NCBI GenBank assembly: GCA_028692735.1
Contig: JAQUWS010000011.1
Location: forward strand, 1 to 32,318
Source of the DNA: Candidatus Altimarinota bacterium
GTDB taxonomy: Bacteria > Patescibacteriota > Gracilibacteria > BD1-5 > UBA6164
Direction of reading: 5' to 3'
Length of the DNA stretch: 32,318 bases
This document shows positions 17,837 to 29,299 of the stretch, one piece after another. The notes beneath the pieces are model-generated. The model was not told the DNA's origin and did no database searches. It saw only the letters and a list, made by a program, of their open reading frames with translations. How positions within the stretch are numbered: position 1 is the stretch's first letter; every line of letters begins with the position of its first letter. The position numbers and the translations under genes were made by a program.

Positions 17837-18508
17837 TTAATTCAATATAAGTCAATCTTTTATAAATATATGTTTCTTAGCATAAGCATCAATATCTTTT
17901 TCATGAGTTATCAATACTATTGTTTTTCCCTCATTGTTAAGTTCAGTCAATAAATTCATTATATCTTCTCAAGTCTTAGTATCAAGTGCTCATGTTGGTT
18001 CATCTGCCAAAATCATAGCAGGATTTAATGCTAACGCTCTTGCAATAGATACTCTTTGTTGTTGTCATCAAGAAAGTTCATTAGGTTTATTATCCCTCTT
18101 ATCAGCAAGTCAAACTTTAGCAAGTGCTTCAAGAGCTATTTTCTCTCTTTTTGATTTTGCAATTCATTGGTAAGCTAAAGGAAGCATAACTTGTTTTATG
18201 ACTGACATTCTTGATATAAGATTATAACTTTGAAAAATAAATCATATACTTTTACCTCTTATTTTTGATAAATCATCCTCTCTTTTTCAAGTTATTTCAT
18301 TTCAATCAAATATATATTTTCAATTTGATGGAATATCAAGCATTCATATAATATTCATTAATGTAGATTTTCCACTTCAACTAGGTCACATTATAGAAAC
18401 AAAATCTCATTTATATATAACCAAATCTATTCATTTTAAAACATGAACAATATTTTCTCACATTTTATAATCTTTTTTTATTCATTCTAATTTTATTAAC
18501 ATAATCAT
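17837..18508 (-). CDS. MacB/LolD-type ABC transporter ATPase
   Basis: 223 aa. Walker A is GPSGSGKST (two of its glycines are TGA codons), the Q-loop is FIFQSYNLISRMSV, the signature is LSGGQQQRVSIARAL (both glycines TGA), Walker B is MILADEPTGALD and the H-loop is VLITHEKD. The ADEPTGALDTKTGEDIM segment marks the MacB/LolD/FtsE group. It energises the permease encoded just downstream. The ATG at 18508 is used here; a second in-frame ATG at 18502 would shorten it by two residues. It sits 23 bp after the HlyD-like gene. Confidence 0.96.
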
Positions 18509-18531
18509 TTTATTATTATTAAATACTTTTA

Positions 18532-20619
18532 TTAAAATCAACCTGGAGGTCAGAAATCTCTATTAGAACTACTATTTGAAGAACTAGAAGATGATGACTT
18601 TTTAGATGATGGTCAAAATAGTGATGTTGAAGTTGTAGTATCATTTGAAGAAGAACTTACATAATCAGCAGTAACAACTTGATCTCATGCTTCAAGTCAA
18701 GAAGCTATTTCAGTAACTCAATCTCAATTAATTCATGTAACAATCTCAGTTTCTACTTGCTTTCAATTTTTTAAAACATTAACATAACTTTTTCAATCTT
18801 TTTCTGTTATTGCAGAAGTTTTCAATACCAATATATCTTTTTTTGATTCAACAATTATTTCTATATCAGCCCCCATTCAAGAAAGTATTTTCTTATCAAA
18901 AGTATCATCATTCAAAACCAATTTAACTTCATATGATACAACTCAAGATGTTTCTACAGGCTGAGTATCAATAGAACTAATTTCTGCTTTTACTGTAGTT
19001 GTTGAATAAGCATCAAAAACAACTTTAGCTTCTTGTCATAATTTAACTTTTGTTATATCTATTTGATCAAGCATAACTGTAATTACAAGTAAATCAGGAT
19101 TTTCTATATAAACATATTTATCTGTATCAGTAGTTATATTATCTCAAAGCATGTAATCAATCTTTCTTACTACTCAATCAAAAGGAGCTTCTAACTTATA
19201 ATCATCCAATTTTTTATAAGCACTTTCCAAATTAAGTTCAGCTTGTTTAATAGAATTCTTTGATTTTTGAATTTCATCTGAAGTTGGTCAATCCATCAAT
19301 TCATCATAACTAATATTAGCAAGTTCTAAAGATCTTTCTTTTGAATCAATATCTTTTTGTTTTGTTTCTAAAGCAATTCTATAATTTTCTTTAGTTGTTT
19401 CTAAATCTTTTTCACTATTTTCAATACTAATTTCTTGTTTTTTTATACTTAATTCACTTGCTGTTATTGATACCTGAGTTTGTTCTATAGTATTAGAATT
19501 ACTTTGACTAATTAAATCAGTATCAGATAATGTATCTAATGTATTTAAAGAAGAATTAATTGTTGTAGACTTATTTTGTGCAGTTGTTCTATAAGAAGAC
19601 ATAATACTTTTCTTTGTTTGTATATCTGAATCAGATAAAGCTCAATCACTTTCTACACTATTATCAAGAGTTTTATAAATTAAATCGGTTGTATCAGCTA
19701 AATCATTATAAACATTTAAATACTTAGTTAATAAAGTCTTAATAGAACTAATATTTCAATCATAATTATATTTACTAACTGTTGACTTCAAATCTTCATA
19801 TAAGCTAATAGAACTAAGTAATGAAGCTGTTGCTTTAGATTTAACTGCTAAATCTTTTGCTCATAAATAATTTTCGTATGAATTATTTTTATCTTTATTA
19901 TCATTAGAAACTCACATAATATAATCTGATTGTTCAATTATATTTTCTATTTCAGATAAATTAGTTTTTAAAGTATTTTCAATATTAATAACTGTAGTAC
20001 TTTTATTAGAAACAGTATTACTTAAAGAATTTTGTTGTGTTTGCTTCAAAGTTTCTAATTGTTTCTTTGATAATTCTAAATTAGTTTTAGAAGTTTCTAA
20101 ATCTCCCTTAGAAGTTTCAATATTTTTTTCTAATTGTGTTAAAGAATTCTGTTGAGTTGTTTTTAAATTTTCATACTCCTTTTTAGCAATTTCTAAACTA
20201 TTCTCAGCAGAAGTTATAGCATTTTTTGATTGTAGTATCTGACTTTTATCTGGCTCATCAAAAAGTTGTTTATAACTAATATTAGCATTATCTAAGCTTA
20301 TTTGAGCCTGTTCAATAGAATCATAAACATCTGTATTATCAAGTTCTGCAATTATATCTCACTTTTTTACTGTATCTCATGCTTTAAAAGTTACTTTTGT
20401 AATAGTTCATTCTTTAGTAAATTTTAAACTCTGTTCATCAACTAACTCAGAATCTCATGATACTTCAATTGTATTCTCAATACTTCAAGTTTCAACAATA
20501 AGTGTTGAGCCTGATGACGAAGTAGATGTTGTTGAACTGAATTGATAAAAAGTTTTGTAATTTATTGCTAAAATAAAAATCAATCAAATTAAAAAATACT
20601 TAGTGTTAAATTTAAACAT
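18532..20619 (-). CDS. MacA/HlyD-family membrane-fusion adaptor, long coiled-coil form
   Basis: 695 aa, nearly twice the length of MacA. An N-terminal membrane anchor (about 7-22) is followed by the barrel-sandwich half GTITKVTFKAGDTVKKGDIIAELD (about 65-90), a very long Ser/Thr/Lys-rich coiled coil (about 95-480), the second half LEAPFDGVVRKIDYMLGD, then beta-barrel domains and a low-complexity Ser/Asn tail ending SNRDFGPPGGF. The coil contains an internal duplication: ANISYKQLFDEPDKSQ with QSKNAITSAENSLE near 108-150, and ANISYDELMDGPTSDE with QKSKNSIKQAELNLE near 431-475. It would bridge the permease to the cell exterior or wall. It is second in an operon with the small membrane protein, ATPase and permease. 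Confidence 0.92.
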
Positions 20620-20637
20620 GTTCTATAAAATTATATA

Positions 20638-20967
20638 TTAATTACTTCAAGTTGAAGTATTTTGTAATTTAACAGATCAACTTCATGACCTATTAGGCAT
20701 TATATCTCTTAAACTTTCTCATGATTTAAGTTTTGACTTTAATTCATCCTTAGTTATACCTGCTCTTTCAGCCATTTTTTCTAATTGAGAATCAGACATA
20801 CTTGAAACATCCATATTTCAATTAGGAGGAGTTCAAGGATTTCATCAAAAAGAAGAATTATTTGATGATCAAGGGATAAAATAAGAGTAAGAGTAAACTA
20901 ATATTCATCATATTATCATACCTAAAACAAAGGAAATTATTTTTCATATTAAAACATTATCTTTCAT
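20638..20967 (-). CDS. small membrane protein, first gene of the exporter operon
   Basis: 109 aa. One membrane helix near the N-terminus (about residues 6-30: LIGKIISFVLGMIIGGILVYSY) is followed by a Gly/Pro/Asn-rich stretch and a helical part: MSDSQLEKMAERAGITKDEL, then KSKLKSGESLRDIMP. The GITKDELKSKLKSGESL phrase resembles DUF2680-type helical repeats and the SGETL phrase of the LTxxQ-like proteins. The function is unknown. Its location, 18 bp before the HlyD-like gene, suggests an accessory or substrate-linked subunit of the exporter, comparable in place to YknW beside YknXYZ, though there is no sequence similarity I can claim. Confidence 0.8.
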
Positions 20968-21008
20968 ATAATAAAACTTATAAATTAAATTTTTGTGATT
21001 TTATTATA
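20967..21008. repeat. inverted repeat spanning -10 and start codon of exporter operon
   Basis: TATAATAAAA (20967-20976) and TTTTATTATA (20999-21008) flank a 22-bp loop. On the mRNA this could hide the start region, or it may be chance in AT-rich DNA. Confidence 0.25.
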
Positions 21009-21036
21009 TACTTTTGAGTTTAAGAAGTATTTAAGA
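21003..21036 (-). promoter_or_regulatory. CTTAA box and -10 upstream of exporter operon
   Basis: Plus-strand TTAAGA at 21020-21025 and 21031-21036 (11-bp phase). On the minus strand CTTAAATACTTCTTAA is followed, after 11 bp, by TATAAT (21003-21008). It faces the small membrane protein and HlyD-MacB genes. Confidence 0.7.
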
Positions 21037-21174
21037 AGAATTCTCAAATAAAACACAAATAAATAATACTTAAAAATACTCTTTTCCAAAAAATTTAAAT
21101 ATTGTTATATTATTTTGATTTTTTATAAAAAAAATGTTACACTTTATATAAATAATTTTTAAATATATATAAAA

Positions 21175-22395
21175 ATGTGATTTCTTACAAAAATAAAACA
21201 ATTTTTATACCTACATATTATATGAATAACAATGTTTATTTTCACAATAATAAATATTTGGTTAATAAACACATATTTTAGAAACTGAACTGACATAGAA
21301 CCTCAAATATTAAATATTATGTGAATAAGTATTGTAATTTTTCAAACTCTTTTTCTATCATATATAATCAATATATCTTATACTAGTCCTATAAAAAAAC
21401 TAACTCAAAACATAAAAAGAACTATTTTAACAAAAGAAAAAATAGAATTTGAAAAAACAATAAATCCAAATATCACATATATAAACACATTCTTTATAGA
21501 ATTTTTAAACAGTTTTAAAAACATTAAAAATGATTTTTTAAGATGAAAAGTTATATCATCAGAAGTTGAATTAGCAAAAGAAATCCAAGAAAAATTATTA
21601 AATAAAAAAATTACACCTCCTCCATCTTTAAATATTGTTGCAAGATCAAAACCAATGTGAGAAATTTGATGAGATAGTTTTGATATTATACAAAATAAAG
21701 ATAATTATTATATATATATTTGAGATGCAACCTGACATTGAGTTTGAGCTTGATTTATAATGGTTATGGTTAACGCATTAATAGAATGAATGACAAAGTT
21801 TTTTGTTTCTTGATGAAGTGTACTTGTAAAGACAAATGAAATATTAAAACCTAGAATCAAAGCAAACTTACTTATGAGTACACTACTTTTAAGATGGAAT
21901 GAAGTTGAAAAAAGATTGTTTATGACATGAGCATGACATGAGTATTTACTTATATATAAAGATAAATTACAGAAATGTTTCAAAATTAAATCAGGGTGAC
22001 TTGCTTTATGAATGATGAAAAATATAGAAAAATTAATTAAAGAAAATGAAATCAAATTTGAAGAAAATGATATAGTTGTATTATATAGTGACTGAGTAAC
22101 AGATGCAATAAATAGTAATGATAATTCAGAAATAAAAGAAAGATTTTGAGAAGATAGACTAGTTAAAGCAATAGAAAAAGCACCAAATCTAATGTGAAAA
22201 TGATATAAAACAGCACAAGGAGTTTTTAATAACATAACTCTAAATTTATCTAGATTTATGTGATATAAACCTTTTCAAGTTGATGATGTAACTCTAGTAG
22301 TAATACAATACAAACCTAAAGATTATATTGAAACAAATGATTTCAATGAAAATATATTTAATGATGAATCAGTAATAACTGAATGGAAGTGGTAA
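21175..22395 (+). CDS. membrane-bound SpoIIE/RsbU-type PP2C phosphatase
   Basis: 406 aa. Two membrane helices (about 8-35 and 45-72) are followed by a HAMP-like linker (SPIKKLTQNIKRTI) and the PP2C_SIG domain: LAKEIQEKLL (about 137-146), MGEIGGDSFDII, YIGDATGHGVGAGF (metal-binding Asp), TGAGHEYLLIY, VLYSDGVTDA and DDVTLVVIQ. SpoIIE/RsbU phosphatases dephosphorylate anti-sigma-antagonist-type proteins or other Ser/Thr phosphoproteins. No partner-switch gene is in the window. The second codon is TGA (Gly). It opens an apparent operon with the VirB4 ATPase (23 bp gap) and two exported proteins, so it may control assembly or firing of that secretion system, which is inference. Confidence 0.92.
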
Positions 22396-22418
22396 TTTTT
22401 ATATATTTATAAAAAAAA

Positions 22419-24302
22419 ATGCAAGCAGAAAGCAATAAAGAAAAAATATACAAACTAAAAGAACTAGTAAAAAAAAGATATAATTGAGATATTTATAGTT
22501 ATGATAAAAATATCAAATCTTTCATTGTACCAGAAAATAATAAGACAAAAGAAGAGAACAAAGATGAAGATAAATTAATTATCGAAGCTGAAAATGATTA
22601 CAAAAGTGCATTAGCTTATATAAAAGACATAATTTCTCCAGCATTCATGAAAGTTTTTCCTGATAAAATAAAAATAAACAATATCTATGCAAGAACATTT
22701 TTTGTATATGCATACCCTAGTTATCTTGAATGAAACTGGTTATCTCCTATAATTAATTGGGACATAAAACTTGACTTAAGTCTATTTATATATCCTATAG
22801 ACTCAAACTTTATCCAAAAATTTTTAAGAAAAAGATTAACTCAATTATTTTCAGAAAGATCAATAAATATAGAAAAATGATTGATAAATGACCCAGCACT
22901 AGAAGCACAAATACAGGATGTTGAAGAATTTAGACAAAAACTTACAAGATGAGAAGAAAAATATTTTCACCTTTGAATTTATATAACAATATATAGTGAT
23001 ACAGAAGAAAAATTAACAAAAATATGAAAAGATATTGAAACAATCTTAGCATGAAGAAATGTATTACAAAAACAAAGTTTTTTGAGAGCAGAACAATGAT
23101 TTACATCAACATGACCATTTGCTAAAGATGAACTATCTGTATACAGAAATATGTCAACTTGATGAATTTCAACAACTTTCCCATTTACATCGTCAACATT
23201 AAGTCACAACGAATGAATACTATACTGAATTAATACTCATAATAATTCATTAATAATCTTTGACAGATTTAAAACAGAAAACGCAAATATGTGTGTTTTT
23301 GCAAAATCTTGATCATGAAAATCATTCACTATAAAACTTGAGATTTTAAGAAGTCTAATGATTTGAACAGATGTAATAGTAATAGATCCAGAAAATGAGT
23401 ATAATAATCTTGTAACAACTGTATGATGAAGTTATTTAAATGTATCATTAAACTCTAACCAAAGAATAAATCCTTTTGATTTACCTCTTTGACTTAAAGA
23501 TCAAGAATTAAGACCATGAGATTTACTTAGAAACGCAGTAATTAATTTACTATGATTAATGAATTTAATGCTTTGAAAAATAACAATTGATGAAGAAACT
23601 ATTCTTGAAAAAGCAATAATATCAACATATAGTTTAAAATGAATAACATTTGATGATGATAATATCGAATGAAAAGAAATTCCAACAATGAAAGATCTAC
23701 AAGAAGTTCTTGAAACTATGGATTGAGCAAGTTGATTAGTAAAAAGAGTAGATAAATTTACAAACTGAATTTTTGCATGAATTTTTAGTCAACAAACAAA
23801 CATAGATTTAGAAGAATGATTACAAGTTTTTTCAGTTAGAGATTTAGATGAAATATTAAGACCTATTGCAATGTATGTAATAATGAACCATATCTGGAAT
23901 AAAATAAGAAGCTCATTTAAAAGAAGAATGCTAGTAATAGATGAAGCATGGAATGTTATGCAATATGAAGATAGTGCAAAATTTTTATTTTGATTAGTTA
24001 AAAGAGCAAGAAAGTACTGACTATGAGTAACAACTATAACTCAAGATGTTGAAGACTTTTTATCAAGTCCTCAATGAAAACCTATAGTTACAAACTCATC
24101 AATACAACTATTATTAAAACAATCATCGGCATCAATTGATGTACTACAAAATATTTTTAAATTGACAGAACAAGAGAAATATATATTATTGAACTCATCA
24201 ATATGACAATGATTATTTTTCGCATGAACAGACCATGTCTGAATACAAGTAATAGCATCACCTTATGAAGAAGAAGTAATCACAAAAACATCAAAAAAAT
24301 AA
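22419..24302 (+). CDS. VirB4-type secretion/conjugation ATPase
   Basis: 627 aa. The N-terminal part (IYARTFFVYAYPSYLEG, then LDLSLFIYPIDSNFIQKFLR) matches VirB4/TraC-type docking domains. The C-terminal ATPase has Walker A AKSGSGKS (295-302), with both glycines encoded by TGA, DVIVIDPENEY (the VirB4 signature after Walker A), SLNSNQRINPFDLP, RRMLVIDEAWN (Walker B, about 502-512) and a GLGVTTITQDVEDF segment. VirB4 powers type IV secretion channels or related pili. No other core subunit (VirB6, VirB8-10) is visible, so the rest of the machine lies outside the window or is too diverged. It has no signal peptide and should act at the inner face of the membrane. Confidence 0.95.
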
Positions 24303-24318
24303 CATTAATTATAAATTT

Positions 24319-25860
24319 ATGTTAACCAAAAAAAGTATAATATTTTCAGCTTTGTTTTTATTTGTTTTATTATGAATATGTACAGTACTAACAATAGTAA
24401 ATAAAGACTCTAAAAACTTAGAAGAAGATAATTCTCAAATAAAATCAGATATTCTTCAAAGTTCAAAGATAATATATTCAAAAGAAAAAGAAGTAGATAT
24501 AACAAAAAAAGACATTGACCCAAACAAATATGAAACACTAAATGAATTTATTCATTATTTTAATATGTGAAGTTGAATATCTTTAAGCGTAAATCTAGAA
24601 GAAGAACCTTTTTATATAAAAACTTGATCTTGAAAAAACACAATCATAAAGAAAATAGATAATGATACAATAACAAATGTAGATAAAAACTCTGACAAAA
24701 ATATTAAAAATATAGCAATAAATGAGATATTTCAATCATATTTAAATGATAACTACGTTTACTGAGAACCAAATTGAACTAGAAATTCTGTAAGATTCTT
24801 AGAAAATAATGAACTCCCTAGCAACTTAAGTTTGCATAATCAATTATTATCTTTCAATTCATGAGAATCTTTCTATGAAACAAAAAAAAGACTTGAAAAT
24901 ATAAGTAATAAATCTAAAGAAGATTATTTAGAATTATCTTATATTTATGATTATGCATGATTATATGACAAAGCAAATTTGTACAAAAAAATATCATGAA
25001 CAAAAAAACTAAATTATACAATTAAATGAAAAGTCTTTAATTCTGATACTGCTTTAAAATGAGCAACAATATCACTATTAAACAACACTACGATAAAAAC
25101 TACAACAAATAACGATTGAGAATATACACTAAATTTTGAAACATATCCAGAAACCAGAATTAGATTAAGAGCCTCTTATTTATGACTATCAGATTGATTT
25201 AATTGAACATATATAATATTTGACTATGACAATCAAGAAGCAACAGATGTAAACTTCAACCTACATAAATATGATACAAAAAATGAACTAGACACTTCTA
25301 AAATACAAAACTGAGCACCAACAATAATAAAATCAAGTCTATGAAATACTTTTGAGATAAACAAAGACTCAATTATCTATAAAGATTGAAAAACTTATTC
25401 ATGAAAATTTATCACTTATATATATGAATTCAATAAAGATACTCCATGAATGGATAATTTTTTATCATTAGATAGTTTTAATAACTCATATTGATTAGAA
25501 TGAAATATGATGATAACTAATTGAATGACTTACCTACTCATAACTGATACTCAATGAAACGAATTATATATAAGCAAAAAAAATCCAATAAAAACTCAAC
25601 AATACATGGATATAAAAAATATGATGAACATTGATATAAATTGAACAAAAAAGTTAACAGAATCTGAAATTGATTTAATTCTTGAAAAGTCTAAAGAAGG
25701 AGGCTATCCAATAAATTATGAATTTTTAAGAGAAAGAAATATAACTTGATTCAGCCCTTGGTGGGTGCTTAATATAAAAAAATGAATCCGGGAAAATAGT
25801 TGAATAAAACTAATAAATAAAAAGGGATTAAAAGAATGACTTTACTATAATATAGATTAA
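24319..25860 (+). CDS. exported protein with carboxypeptidase-regulatory-like domain
   Basis: 513 aa, anchored or secreted by an N-terminal helix (about 6-26). A beta-sandwich segment near residues 231-260 (YTIKGKVFNSDTALKGATI, then TTTNNDGEYTLNF) has the G-x-V, NG-x-Y-x-L pattern of CarboxypepD_reg/CNA-B-like domains, which occur in surface and pilus proteins. The remainder is Asn/Asp/Lys-rich without recognised motifs. The C-terminus includes a Trp-rich SPWWVLNIKKG. The gene starts 16 bp after VirB4 and is followed at 29 bp by a small cysteine-rich membrane protein, so it is likely part of the same secretion locus as a surface component or substrate. Confidence 0.8.
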
Positions 25861-25889
25861 ATAAATTTTATTTTTTAAACATAATTATT

Positions 25890-26222
25890 ATGAAGAAAAA
25901 TTATATTGTTGCTATATTGATAATTGTTTGATTATTGGTTATATACTGAGCTTACAAATTACTTGCAAATGATGATTATATTTGTTACATATACTCATCA
26001 TCAGTATGAGAATGTAAAGTTGACTATACAAATTGTTCAGATTGGAATACCTGAAAAAGAACTTGTAATTGAATTATTACAACAACTTATACAAGATGAA
26101 AGTCATATTCATGTTGAAATTTTTGAGCAGAAAACAGATCAACTTATACAACTAACTCAGCATGTAGTGTAGAAGAAACAGATACTCAAAGTCCTGATGT
26201 AAGTGAATGATGAATTGAATAA
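25890..26222 (+). CDS. small cysteine-rich membrane-anchored protein
   Basis: 110 aa. One N-terminal helix (about 5-25, IVAILIIVGLLVIYGAY) anchors an outside domain with six cysteines, in ICY, ECK, NCS, TCN, SCG and ACS, spaced 7-16 residues apart, followed by an acidic tail. Six cysteines suggest three disulfides, in keeping with the DsbA-like protein encoded at 4208-5389. No family was recognised. It is last in the row of SpoIIE, VirB4 and the CarboxypepD_reg-like gene, with a strong terminator after it. It may be a pilin-like or minor secretion component, but no pilin motif is seen. Confidence 0.75.
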
Positions 26223-26236
26223 TTTTTTTATAATAT

Positions 26237-26277
26237 AAAAAAGTAGAATGTTTTTACAAAAACATTCTACTTTTTTT
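26237..26277 (+). terminator. terminator of the SpoIIE-VirB4 operon
   Basis: AAAAAGTAGAATGTTTTT (ending at 26255) pairs with AAAAACATTCTACTTTTT (from 26258) around two bases, then a T run. It sits 15 bp after the stop of the cysteine-rich protein. Confidence 0.85.
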
Positions 26278-26337
26278 ACTTTTAAATTAATTTATGATAA
26301 AATTATTATATATTAAGTATAATTTTATACAATAATT

Positions 26338-29250
26338 ATGAAAAATAAGCTGAAAATAATTGATATCATTTCAATAATAATAAGTATTTTCATCATCTTT
26401 TTCAGCATAAATTATAGTTATAGTGAAAACAATAACAATAACTGAAATAACTGAAATTGAAATACTGACTCGGATCCACAGGCAAGCATATGATTTTATA
26501 AACTTTCATGAAATAATCTATGAAATATAATATTCATAGAAAAAGATTATAACTGAGTTTATAAAGAAAGATTTATAAATGATTATGTAGGAACAGATGT
26601 TAGAGTAATTTTAAAATGTCAAAATAGTAATGTATGTGAAGAAGATGAAAAACATATAGATTTTCAACAAAATTGAAATGGGAACTTATCAATAAACTTG
26701 AAAAATTGAACCAAAATAGAAGTCAGTTTTGAAGTACGGAAAATAGATAAGACATCTCCAACATGACAAGTTTCATACAATCCAAATAATCTAACATGGA
26801 CAAACGGATATAAAACAGCAACATTAACATGAATTGATTGAGAAAGTTGGTTAGTATGAAATACAAGTCCCTCATACACATGTAATACAGAGTGATGATG
26901 TACTTGATACTTAATACTAGAGGATATTGCATGAAATGAGTTACAAAAAACTTTCAGTATAAAAAATATAGACAAAACTACTCCAAATATAAATATTGAA
27001 TTATTCAACGAATTTGATGCATGAAACCAAAAAGTTTGAATAACCTGTGCTGACGAATGATGAAGTTGATGTAGAGAAAATCAGGATAAAATACTATGGT
27101 TACCAATGTGAATCACAAAAAATGTTTGTGTCTATGACAATGCATGAAATACAAAATGTACACAAATAGTAACAGCTTGATCAACTAAAGATTATTCAGA
27201 TGATACATATGATTGGGTAAATAGAGACAGAAGACTTTATTTGAAATGTATAGATGACTTAAGTTGATGCAAACAAGAAATAGTTGAAAAATACATCTCA
27301 AAAAATATAACAGATACAATACTTAAAATTGAAGATAACGCATGAAATAGCCTAACAAAACATTTTCAAATAAGTAAAATTGATAAAGATCTACCTATCT
27401 TAAAAATAAATAACTGAAATAAAATAACAACAAATAATTCATTTTTTGCATGAGAAAATGATATAAAACTAAGTTTTTCAGATACCTTAAGTTGAATAAA
27501 TAAATCCACTTACAAATGGGATTCAAGTTGTATAGAAACATTGGCAGATTGAACAAAAACAATTAATTGAACAGATTTTCTAAATAATTCATATATATGA
27601 TATAATATTTCATGAAATCATATTTTATATATTTGCATAAAAGATAATGCTTGAAATATAAGTGAATGAAAAGAAAACTATACAATCTATCCAAACAACA
27701 ATATTACATGAAATACTACTCTTCTTGATACAAACTGATCAAAGTATTGAAATAATAGTGATTACTACACCTATAAAATAACTTTAAAAGATAACTATTG
27801 AAATCCAATATATTGAAAAAAAATATTAAATATAGAACAAAACTGTAATGATTTTTTAAACTGTAAAACAGTAAAAACTGATATGGTAGATCAAAGTTTA
27901 TGAACTGATGCTTTAACTGAATACGCTTATGTAACACAAAAAACAAATAATAATTGAGAATTAACATTTAGAATTAAAGCTTCTTCAACATGAGAATTTT
28001 ATGAAAAATTTAAAATGAAAATCAACAAATGGGACAACAATTACAATGATACAATATCAAGTATAGAATTATACAACGACATAAGTTTATTCACTACAAA
28101 TTCCTTTAAAAAACCATTTATTTGAAATTTTAAAGTATCAAATGATAACTGAATAACATGGAATTGAACAGTAAGTTTTTGAACTGCCCAAAAATATAAA
28201 CTTGAAATAAATAATTTACTCAATCTAACATTACCATATTCTATAAGTTGATTTAATCTTAATACAATTAAAGCATTTGACGAAAATAATTTTTCAGTAG
28301 ATTTTTGAACTTGAACAATAAATAGAAACTTAGAATTTGACGCAAAAATAAACACATCTATAAATTGAACAAGTGCAAATTGAACAATATGATTAAAAAC
28401 AAATCCAAATCCAATAATAACTTATAATTTATGATGAAATAGCATAAAATACTATATAACAAGTGATGCTGGTATTTATGATACAACCCCTATTTCAATA
28501 AGTGATAACAAAAAATTCATATGAGTAAAAGTAATTTGAGAACTTCAATGACAATGAAAACAAGTAATAACTTGACAAAATTCAAATTTTTCAGATATTT
28601 CAAAACAAGATACAAGAACTACTATAAGAAAAAATGCATACAAATACATAACAAACATGACAAGTTGACAAATTCTTAATAAAATAAAATATATTGAATG
28701 AGATTATACAATATCTTGAGAAATAAACTATGAAACACTAATTATAAAAGATTGAAACGTAACTATTAATTGAGATTTAAATACAAACAATAAAAATTTT
28801 GGTATAATAGTATTAAGTGATTGATATGATGTGACAAACTGATACATATGAAAATGAAATATATATATTACTCCTAATGTAAAAAGTATAAATGCTATTA
28901 TATATGCTGATTGATGACTTATTAGTGCTAACAATAGCTGAAATCCTTATACTATTGATACACCTAATAGAACAAATGAATTACAAAATCAACTTATATT
29001 AAAATGATCACTATTTACAAGAAATACAATATGATGATCAATATATAGTTGATGAGAATATATATTGCCATGATGAGCTAAAACAACAGACTTTAATCTA
29101 GCAATGATTTATGATTTGAACTATGTAAGAAGATGAATAAATAGTTGCCTTGAATCATCTCCTTGAATATGTAAATACACTGATTGAGCATTTGTTATAA
29201 TATATAATTCTAGTGTAGAACTAACTCCACCAAAATTATTTTCTAAATAA
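26338..29250 (+). CDS. large surface protein with Ig-like DNAGN repeats
   Basis: 970 aa with an N-terminal signal or anchor (about 5-27). Residues about 30-420 hold four or five Ig-like units, seen as DKTSPTGQVSY, EDIAGNELQKTF, DKTTPNINIE, YDNAGNTK, EDNAGNSLTKHF, DKDLPILKIN and KDNAGNISEG; the DxAGN plus IDKxxP pattern is typical of adhesin-type beta-sandwich repeats. Several cysteines lie in the first half. The C-terminal part, from about 780, has short hydrophobic beta repeats (DGNVTINGDLN, FGIIVLSDGYD, GNIYITPNVKSINAIIYADG, GSLFTRNTIGGSIYSG), suggesting a solenoid or tip domain that I cannot name. The role is probably adhesion to a host or prey cell. It shares a 26-bp-arm terminator with the convergent ATPase gene. 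Confidence 0.85.
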
Positions 29251-29295
29251 AAAAATATATGACCTAAATGGTCATATATTTTTTTATTTAGAAAA
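29239..29295. terminator. bidirectional terminator between surface protein and VirD4-like genes
   Basis: Twenty-six-base arms (29239-29264 and 29270-29295) pair perfectly around TAAAT, with GACC/GGTC at the tip and long A/T runs. The surface-protein stop (29248-29250) lies within it and the VirD4-like stop (29300-29302) just beyond. Confidence 0.88.
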
Positions 29296-29299
29296 ACTA

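Noticed and set aside
21065-21085. Seventh CTTAA box upstream of the SpoIIE gene
   Set aside because: Only one CTTAA half is present (ACTTAAAAATACTCTTTTCC) and no -10 follows at the right distance.
21708-22235. Antisense frame of 175 codons on the minus strand
   Set aside because: It lies entirely inside the SpoIIE phosphatase gene, whose plus-strand frame has clear motifs; the antisense translation has no recognisable domain.
26664-27008. Antisense frame inside the surface protein gene
   Set aside because: The plus-strand frame continues through with Ig-like repeats; the antisense frame is a shadow.
26338-29250. CRISPR-like or satellite repeat from recurrent DNAGN coding segments
   Set aside because: Repeats are protein-level Ig-like units, irregularly spaced and diverged at DNA level.
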